The notes beneath the pieces are model-generated. The model was not told the origin of the DNA and did no database searches. It saw only the letters and a list, made by a program, of their open reading frames with translations. Position numbers and translations under genes: made by a program. Positions 58,398-64,000 of a stretch of DNA of 64,000 bases are shown in pieces. The number at the start of each line of letters is the position of its first letter. The first letter of the stretch is position 1. This DNA is from Bog-473 sp963838835 (GTDB taxonomy: Bacteria; Actinomycetota; Acidimicrobiia; Acidimicrobiales; RAAP-2): assembly GCA_963838835.1 (NCBI GenBank), contig CAWITA010000029.1, positions 10,471 to 74,470 of the forward strand, given 5' to 3'.

Positions 58398-60416
58398 CTA
58401 CCCCGCGACCAGCTTGCCGTCCACCACGGGTGACGAAGCCTGGGGGTCGGGCCGGGACCGAAGGAGCTCGTCGAACGCGTCGGCCGGCAGCGGACGGGAG
58501 AAGTAGAAGCCTTGCGCAACGTCGCATCCGAGGCTCTCGACCTGCTCGCGCTCGGCCAGGGTTTCAAGCCCTTCCACCACCGTCGTCGAACCGATCGCCT
58601 TCGAGAGCGCAACGACGGCGGAGACGATCGCCGACTTCACGGGGTCCTGGTCGATGTCGCGCACGAAGCTCTGGTCGACCTTGATGACGTCGATCGGGAA
58701 GCGGGCCAAGCACCCGAGCGAGGAGTGCCCGGTGCCGAAGTCGTCGATGGCCAGCCGGACGCCCAGGTTGTGCAGCTTGTCGAGAACGGACGAGGTCTGC
58801 TCGACGTCGAACATGGCGAGGCTCTCGGTGATCTCGAGACAGAGCTGCGACGGATCGATGCCGGTGGACCGCAGCACGCCCGCGATCTGCTCTTCCAGCC
58901 CCGCCTGCCGGAATTGGCGCGCCGAGAGGTTGACGCCGACCTCCAGCCTGGCCCCGAAGGTGTCGAGCCACGCCTTCGCACGCAGGCAGGCCTGCTCGAG
59001 GACCGCCCTCCCGATGGCGAGGATGGTGCCGTTGTCCTCGGCCAACGCGATGAAGTGGGCCGGAGACAGGATCCCGTGCTCGGGATGGTCCCACCGGACC
59101 AGGGCCTCCGCCCCGACGATCCGCTCGTCCCCGAGCGACAACAGCGGCTGGAAGTAGACCTCGACCTCCTGGCGTTCGACCGCGTGGTGCAGGGCGGGGT
59201 CGAGGTCGAGGTGGCCGGCCGGTGGTCCGCCCGCCGGGTCCACGCCGAACAGCGTGACCCGGCCTCCCCGGCCGCGTTCCTTGGCCCGGTACATGGCCAC
59301 GTCCGCGCCGTGCACAAGATCGTCGCGTGTCGTCCGGGCGTCGCTCAGCGCCATGCCAATGCTCATGGTGGCCATGACCTCGTGGTGGCCACCGAGCATG
59401 ATCGGTTCGCGCAGGACCTGCAGCACCCGGTCGGCCACTTGGCCGGCATCCTCGGGTGAGGTCACTCCTTCCAAGATGATCACGAACTCGTCCCCACCGA
59501 AGCGGGACAGCGTGTCACCCGGCCGGACGACTCGCCGCAGACGGTCGGCGACCACCCGCAGCATCTCGTCGCCGAGCTGGTGACCCAGGTTGTCATTGAC
59601 AACCTTGAAGCGATCGATGTCACCGAAGAGCACGGCGACGCGACCTCCGGTGCGATTGGCCTGGAGCAAGGCGTGGTCGAGGTGATCGAGAAGCAGGCGG
59701 CGGTTGGCCAGCCCGGTCAGGGGATCCTGGAACACGTGGCGCGCCAGCTGCTCCTCGAAGGCCTTGCGCTCCGAAGTGTCGCGGAACACGATGACGGCGG
59801 CCACAGGCTGTGCCTCCCCCGCCACCGGCGAGGCCGTCATGGTCACGGGGAAGTGGGATCCGTCCGCCCGTTCGAACCGCGTCTGGTCGGTGACGATGTT
59901 CTGCCGACACGACATGGCGCGCATGGCCGGGTCGACCAGGAAGCGCGGGGGCTCGACGGGGAACCGGTGAGCGCCGTCGCCGGTACCGGCAGCGGGCCAG
60001 CCGAGCATCTCGGCCCCAGCCGGGTTCATGAACGTGATCTCGCCGGTCTTGCTGATGGCGCACACGCCTTCACCGAGGCTGCTCGTGATCACGGAGAGGT
60101 TGTCCCTCTGGCGCTCGACCTCGGCGTAGAGGTGGGCGTTGGACAGGGCGATCGCCCCGAGGGAGGCCAGGGCGTCGAGGAGGGCCCGATCGGCGTCGTC
60201 GAAGGGTTCGGTCCGGCTCCGACCGGAGACCGAGAGCCACAGCCTGCGGTCGGCGAGTTCGACCGGAGCCGTCAGGATGCTGTCCTCGCTCGTGGGCGGC
60301 TCGGCGGTCAGGGACGCCTCGGGCGTACGCAGCAGCGACCCGGCCGAGCTGAGCACGGCGGCCCGGGTCTCGATGACGATCCGCGCCGACCTGGGGAGGC
60401 TCGCCTCTCGGGTCAT
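58398..60416 (-). CDS. GAF-PAS-GGDEF-EAL cyclic-di-GMP turnover protein
   Basis: A 672-residue signalling protein. About 1-110 resembles the end of a GAF domain (DADRALLDALASLGAIALSNAHLY); 115-235 is a PAS domain (EGVCAISKTGEITFMNPAGAEMLGW). The diguanylate cyclase domain has RFGGDEFVII near 306 with GGDEF intact, and the phosphodiesterase domain has GAEALVRW (EAL intact), LEITES, IDDFGTGHSS and KVDQSF, so both could be active. No membrane segment, thus a cytosolic sensor. The first strands of the GAF are absent; no better upstream start was found in the 268-bp spacer 60417-60684, which holds no other gene. Confidence 0.92.
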   Translation of the reverse strand: MTREASLPRSARIVIETRAAVLSSAGSLLRTPEASLTAEPPTSEDSILTAPVELADRRLWLSVSGRSRTEPFDDADRALLDALASLGAIALSNAHLYAEVERQRDNLSVITSSLGEGVCAISKTGEITFMNPAGAEMLGWPAAGTGDGAHRFPVEPPRFLVDPAMRAMSCRQNIVTDQTRFERADGSHFPVTMTASPVAGEAQPVAAVIVFRDTSERKAFEEQLARHVFQDPLTGLANRRLLLDHLDHALLQANRTGGRVAVLFGDIDRFKVVNDNLGHQLGDEMLRVVADRLRRVVRPGDTLSRFGGDEFVIILEGVTSPEDAGQVADRVLQVLREPIMLGGHHEVMATMSIGMALSDARTTRDDLVHGADVAMYRAKERGRGGRVTLFGVDPAGGPPAGHLDLDPALHHAVERQEVEVYFQPLLSLGDERIVGAEALVRWDHPEHGILSPAHFIALAEDNGTILAIGRAVLEQACLRAKAWLDTFGARLEVGVNLSARQFRQAGLEEQIAGVLRSTGIDPSQLCLEITESLAMFDVEQTSSVLDKLHNLGVRLAIDDFGTGHSSLGCLARFPIDVIKVDQSFVRDIDQDPVKSAIVSAVVALSKAIGSTTVVEGLETLAEREQVESLGCDVAQGFYFSRPLPADAFDELLRSRPDPQASSPVVDGKLVAG

Positions 60417-60684
60417 GACCCCCCCGTGTGAGCCCGCAGTTCCAGGTCGACGGGCGCGCCCTCAACACCCCGACAACGAAGCGTCACGAACTCCCTCATC
60501 TCGCTAGAACCTCTTCCGAAGGCGCCGTGACACCGCCGCGAATTCGCGTCAACGCGGATCCAGCAACGCCTCCACGAAGCTTCGGCGTGCCACATTCCCC
60601 GATTGACCACGGGACGAACTACGACGGTTGCCTCTTGGTTGCAACGGACCGGACGAGCCTCCGACCGTCAGGCGCGGTGGGCGG

Positions 60685-61317
60685 TCACGCTCCCGTCTCG
60701 GTGCGCTCGGCTTCGTGCTGGCGGTGATACTCCCGCCAGCGGTGCCAGAAGAGCACCGCCACGGCGACGACGGCCAGCGCAGCGAGGACATAGCCCGCAT
60801 AGCTGAACGCCTTGAGCACGTGGTTGTAGCTGCTGCCGAGGCTGTAGCCCAAGGAGCACAGCGCGGTGCACCAAATGGCACAGCCGATGATCGTGAAGAG
60901 GCTGAACTTGGCGAGCGCCATCTCGCCCAGGCCGGCGGCGAACGACACGAAGGAGCGCAACAGGGGAATGAACCGGCCGAACAGCACGAAGGGCTCGCCG
61001 CGACGGGCGAACCAGGCCTCGGCGCGATCGAGATCCTTGTGGGTCAGGAGGACAAACTTCCCCACCTTGTCGACCAGCGCCCTCCCGCCGAAGCGACCGA
61101 TGCTGTAGCCGGCGTACGAGCCCAAGAGCTCGCCCAGCACCGCCACGATGATGACGACGGCCAGCACCAGCGGTTTGCCCTCACCCGGCACCTGGCCGCT
61201 GGCGAGCACACCGCCGTATATGAGAGCAACCTCGGCGCCAACGGGGAGTCCCATGGCCGATATGAAGCTCAGCGTGAAGATGGCGCCGTAGCCCGCTGAC
61301 TTGAGAAATTCCTCCAC
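60685..61317 (-). CDS. DedA family membrane protein
   Basis: A 210-residue DedA/VTT-domain protein. The signature region is ELLGSYAGYSIGRFGGRALVDK and, in the second half, VLFGRFIPLLRSFVSFAAGLGEM with the conserved Arg and Pro. Five or six hydrophobic segments, including a re-entrant loop. DedA proteins flip polyprenyl phosphate or phospholipids and support envelope homeostasis. GTG 61317 is close to GGTAGGA. Confidence 0.9.
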   Translation of the reverse strand: MEEFLKSAGYGAIFTLSFISAMGLPVGAEVALIYGGVLASGQVPGEGKPLVLAVVIIVAVLGELLGSYAGYSIGRFGGRALVDKVGKFVLLTHKDLDRAEAWFARRGEPFVLFGRFIPLLRSFVSFAAGLGEMALAKFSLFTIIGCAIWCTALCSLGYSLGSSYNHVLKAFSYAGYVLAALAVVAVAVLFWHRWREYHRQHEAERTETGA

Positions 61318-61407
61318 GTCCTACCTTGCTTCCGCCATCGCTCCGGCCGTCATCTTTGGCGCGTCGGGCCTGCGGCGCAATTCACGGCGCAGCGGCTCCC
61401 AGAATGG

Positions 61408-61776
61408 CTAGCGCGACGTCCCGCCGGACGTCACGACCGGCCGGGTCGTGGTGGTCGTCGGCGGGAGGGTCGGGGTGGGTCGGCCGGTCGTCGGGGTCGT
61501 GATGGCGGGCGCGCCGGGGCTCGTCGTCGGGCTCGTCGTCGGGGTCGTCGTCGGGGTTGGGACCGGGGTCGTGGCCGGGGTCGTCGTCGTGGGCACCGGG
61601 GCCGGTGTCGGCGCCTTCGAACCGGCGGACGACCCCGGGTGCTCCCTCGCCACCGTGACGCCGATGAAAGCGCTGACGCCGCCGGCAACGACGATCGCCG
61701 TTCTGGTCAGTCTCGTGATGCGGCTCTGCGCACGGGCGCGCCCATGCGGCGAGTACCGGTCTCGGGTGCGCCTCAC
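61408..61776 (-). CDS. small membrane-anchored Thr/Pro-rich protein
   Basis: A 122-residue protein: a basic N-terminus, one hydrophobic helix (about 25-43, RTAIVVAGGVSAFIGVTV), then 75 residues of Thr/Pro repeats (TPTTTPTTSPTTSP, TTTTTRPVV). It looks like an anchored, wall-spanning stalk without a folded domain. The opposite strand also has an open, Val/Gly-rich frame here, but it lacks a credible start and its composition is the complement of the PT repeats. Moderate certainty that it is translated. Confidence 0.55.
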   Translation of the reverse strand: MRRTRDRYSPHGRARAQSRITRLTRTAIVVAGGVSAFIGVTVAREHPGSSAGSKAPTPAPVPTTTTPATTPVPTPTTTPTTSPTTSPGAPAITTPTTGRPTPTLPPTTTTTRPVVTSGGTSR

Positions 61777-61968
61777 GGCGCGTCGGGATCATGGCGCGGG
61801 CGCTCCAGCGTCCGCACATCGTTGGCGACGTAGTCCACGGCTCCCGAGAAGAATACGGGCCCAACCTGAAGAAACGATGACAGCCGGCCGAGTGCCACCG
61901 GGGGGCGCGAACCCGTAGCCTGCATCGCATGCCACACGTGCGTTCCTCCAGACGATGAGGTGGCCTCG

Positions 61969-62637
61969 ATGAGGGTGCTCGTCGCCGAGGACGACGCCGG
62001 GCTCCGGTCCGTGCTCGAGCGAGGGCTGAGAGAGAAGGGTTACGTCGTCGACGCGGTGGCCGACGGCGGCGCGGCGCTCCGGCACCTTCGCGCGTGCGAG
62101 TACGACGTCGCCGTGTTGGACTGGCGCATGCCCGAACACACCGGGATCGAAGTCATCGCGCAGGCGCGACGCGGCGGTGACCGGACGCCGATCCTCATGT
62201 TGACCGCACGCGACACGCCAGCGGACCGCGTCGAAGGCCTCAACGGCGGGGCGGACGACTACTTGGTCAAGCCTTTCGACTTCTCCGAGCTGGTCGCTCG
62301 CATCCACGCGCTGCAACGTCGTCCGCCGCTGGTACTGGACCCCGTACTCAGCTGTGGGGACTTGTGCGTGGACCCGGCGACACGCGAGGTCACCGTGGCC
62401 GGCGCGACGGTGACCATGACGGCGATCGAAACCGCGCTGGTCGAACTCCTCGTCCGCCGCTCTCCGGCCGTGTTGACCCGGCGGATGATCGCGTCCCACG
62501 TCTGGGAGGACGAAGCCGACGCCGTCGGCTCCAACACGATCGAAGTCCATGTTGGCCGCGTGCGCGCCAAGCTGGCGGGCAGCCGAGCGCGGATCGAGAC
62601 GGTGCGCGGCACGGGATACCGGATGGTGGAGTCGTGA
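61969..62637 (+). CDS. OmpR/PhoB family response regulator
   Basis: A 222-residue regulator. The receiver domain has EDD (7-9), phospho-acceptor Asp51 in VAVLDWRMPEHTG, Thr in MLTARD and Lys in LVKPFDFSEL. The C-terminal winged helix (about 125-220) has MTAIETALVELLVRRSPAVLTR and HVGRVRAKL. ATG 61969 was preferred to GTG 61960 because GAGGTGG lies 5-6 nt upstream and the family N-terminus begins there. The kinase gene overlaps by 4 nt (GTGA, 62634-62637). Confidence 0.93.
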   Translation: MRVLVAEDDAGLRSVLERGLREKGYVVDAVADGGAALRHLRACEYDVAVLDWRMPEHTGIEVIAQARRGGDRTPILMLTARDTPADRVEGLNGGADDYLVKPFDFSELVARIHALQRRPPLVLDPVLSCGDLCVDPATREVTVAGATVTMTAIETALVELLVRRSPAVLTRRMIASHVWEDEADAVGSNTIEVHVGRVRAKLAGSRARIETVRGTGYRMVES

Positions 62638-63917
62638 ATCTGACCCGCGCCCACCGCCGGCATGCCGTGCGGGTCGCGGCCGCGGCCACGCTGATCGTCA
62701 TGGTTGGGTACGTCGTCGCGGCCGCCGTCGTCAATGTGATCGTCACCGACCACCTCGTCCACGCGGCAGACTCCCGCCTCTCCGACCGGCTGAGCGACGC
62801 CCAGCACCAGACCCTCGCCCTCCCCGGATCCGATTCCCGCGAGGAACACCCGGACCTCGACGATGCCCCCCTTTTTCTCTGGTCGATTGCGCCTTCGGGA
62901 GTCGTGACTGCGCTCACGCCCACGGCACCCCCGCTCCCCCTCCGGCACTGGGGCCCCGCTCCGGTTACGCTGGCGGTCGGGACCTCGAGCTTCCGCTTCG
63001 ACACCCTGCGGACCGGCGGCACCGTGCTCGTGGCCGGCCAGAGCCTGGCCGGGGCGTCCAACACCCAGTCGACGCTGCTGGTGGCGGAGCTTGTGTTCGG
63101 ATGCATCCTGGCGGTGGCCACCTTCGCCGGGGCGACGGTCGTCGGCCTGCGCGCCTCCGCCCCGTCCGAACTGGTCCGTCGTCGCCAGGCCGAGTTCACG
63201 GCGGATGCCTCGCACGAGCTGCGCACCCCGATATCGGTCATCGAGGCGGAAGTCGACCTGGCACTCAGCCGACCACGCGAGTCCGCCGCCTACCGGGACG
63301 TGCTTGAACGGGTAGGGCAGGAGGGCACGCGCCTGCGCCGTATCGTCGAGGACCTTCTCTGGTTGGCACGGGCCGACAACCAGACCGTCCCGACCGATGC
63401 CGCGAGCGTCGCCGACGTCGCCGATGTCGTCGAGACCTGTGTCCAACGCTTCGGGGCCCTCGCGGCCACCAATCGAGTCCTTCTCTCCGCACGGCGCGTC
63501 GGCAACGGACCTTTCAGTGTCCACGCGGAGGCGGCGCTGATCGATCGACTGGTCGGCGTCCTGATCGACAACGCCTGCAAGTTCGCCGGGCAGGCAGGCC
63601 GGGTGGAAGCGAGCGTCCGCAGCTCGGGCGGACGGGTGGAGCTCCGTGTGGACGACTCCGGCCCCGGGATTCCCGCCGACCAGCGGGACGCCGTCTTCGA
63701 CCGCTTCCACCGGGCGACCGATTCGGTTGCGGGAACCGGACTCGGACTCGCCATTGCCGACTCCGTGGTGCGATCCACCCAGGGCGCCTGGGAGATCGGC
63801 GTGTCGGACCTGGGCGGCGCCCGGATGCAGGTCGCCTGGCGGCGAGCGTTGCCGCGCAAGGGCAAGCCAAGTTCCACCCGCCACGCCGGCGAGACGCTCA
63901 GCGAATCCCTCGCTTGA
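62634..63917 (+). CDS. sensor histidine kinase (HisKA/HATPase, two TM helices)
   Basis: A 427-residue kinase. TM1 (about 14-37) and TM2 (about 142-165) flank a 100-residue extracytoplasmic sensor region; the H box FTADASHELRTPISVIEAE has phospho-acceptor His194; N box LIDNACKFAG, G boxes DDSGPGIPAD and GTGLGLAI complete the ATPase. There is little or no HAMP linker. It pairs with the upstream OmpR-type regulator through coupled translation. The signal is unknown. Confidence 0.93.
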   Translation: MNLTRAHRRHAVRVAAAATLIVMVGYVVAAAVVNVIVTDHLVHAADSRLSDRLSDAQHQTLALPGSDSREEHPDLDDAPLFLWSIAPSGVVTALTPTAPPLPLRHWGPAPVTLAVGTSSFRFDTLRTGGTVLVAGQSLAGASNTQSTLLVAELVFGCILAVATFAGATVVGLRASAPSELVRRRQAEFTADASHELRTPISVIEAEVDLALSRPRESAAYRDVLERVGQEGTRLRRIVEDLLWLARADNQTVPTDAASVADVADVVETCVQRFGALAATNRVLLSARRVGNGPFSVHAEAALIDRLVGVLIDNACKFAGQAGRVEASVRSSGGRVELRVDDSGPGIPADQRDAVFDRFHRATDSVAGTGLGLAIADSVVRSTQGAWEIGVSDLGGARMQVAWRRALPRKGKPSSTRHAGETLSESLA

Positions 63918-63918
63918 A

Positions 63919-63956
63919 CGGGCCGCTTCCTGTCGGGCCGCTTCCTGTCGGGCCGC
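63919..63956 (+). repeat. 15-bp tandem repeat CGGGCCGCTTCCTGT, 2.5 copies, after the kinase stop
   Basis: Two perfect copies and a partial third begin 1 nt after the stop codon of the histidine kinase (63915-63917). The remaining 44 nt of the window hold no feature I can support. Confidence 0.9.
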
Positions 63957-64000
63957 CGGCGCCCCCGCACCTAGGTTGGTGACGCCGATCTTCGGACCCG

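Noticed and set aside
61448..61918. Val/Gly-rich plus-strand protein
   Set aside because: Its composition is the complement of the Thr/Pro repeats of the minus-strand anchored protein and it lacks family features.

Overview
The window is about 70% G+C, densely coded, rich in GTG starts, and looks like an actinobacterial chromosome, most likely Acidimicrobiia or a related uncultured lineage. Supporting markers are S-(hydroxymethyl)mycothiol dehydrogenase (mycothiol), an F420-type LLM oxidoreductase, the Gram-positive MurT/GatD pair, MmpL-type export, DUF222/HNH and DUF1707/PspC proteins, and a large acyl-CoA/thiolase/DUF35 repertoire. I saw no rRNA, tRNA, CRISPR array, insertion sequence or prophage; this is ordinary chromosome, not an island.

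Layout. 0.1-0.8 kb: small membrane protein. 0.9-7.8 kb: a TetR regulator divergent from a four-gene set (fatty acyl-CoA reductase fused to a HAD domain, zinc alcohol dehydrogenase, LarA-like protein, PlsC acyltransferase), the most system-like locus here. 7.9-12.8 kb: ICMT-like methyltransferase, MBL hydrolase, and a HAD-PlsC/MurT/GatD envelope operon on the minus strand. 13.2-25.1 kb: LysR, GNAT, Gfo/Idh/MocA, TldD/PmbA, methyltransferase, beta-lactamase-fold esterase, antibiotic-kinase-like gene with an amber codon, PhnZ/TmpB-like HD protein, sulfotransferase, DUF1214. 25.2-31.9 kb: six-gene acyl-CoA operon (ACAD, Cys-less thiolase/Ltp2-like, DUF35, CoA ligase, SDR, diiron protein). 31.9-35.6 kb: anchored protein, carotenoid oxygenase, cold-shock protein, CysQ. 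35.6-38.8 kb: PspC histidine kinase and NarL regulator divergent from PspC and DUF1707 membrane proteins, an EsrISR/MacRS-like envelope stress module with a matching palindrome. 38.8-50.9 kb: cNMP-fold protein, MMPL transporter, aldo/keto reductase, DUF35-thiolase pair, methyltransferase, HNH protein, amidohydrolase, membrane proteins, LLM oxidoreductase. 51-58.3 kb: MscR, small DUF6582-like protein, gamma-glutamyltransferase, MFS transporter and a single-chain ETF (beta and alpha fused). 58.4-64 kb: GAF-PAS-GGDEF-EAL protein, DedA, PT-rich anchored protein, OmpR/histidine kinase pair.

Three cross-cutting patterns. (1) Many genes are preceded by a TANNNT hexamer 6-8 nt before the start codon with no ribosome binding site, i.e. 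leaderless promoters; I used them to choose starts. (2) Short GC-rich tandem repeats (9, 10, 15, 20-21 bp units) sit on or directly after stop codons of at least six genes. (3) At least ten genes or gene parts are split by 1-2 nt frame changes in GC-rich runs, nearly all in conserved housekeeping families; these look like base-calling errors rather than decay, and I give the corrected gene spans.
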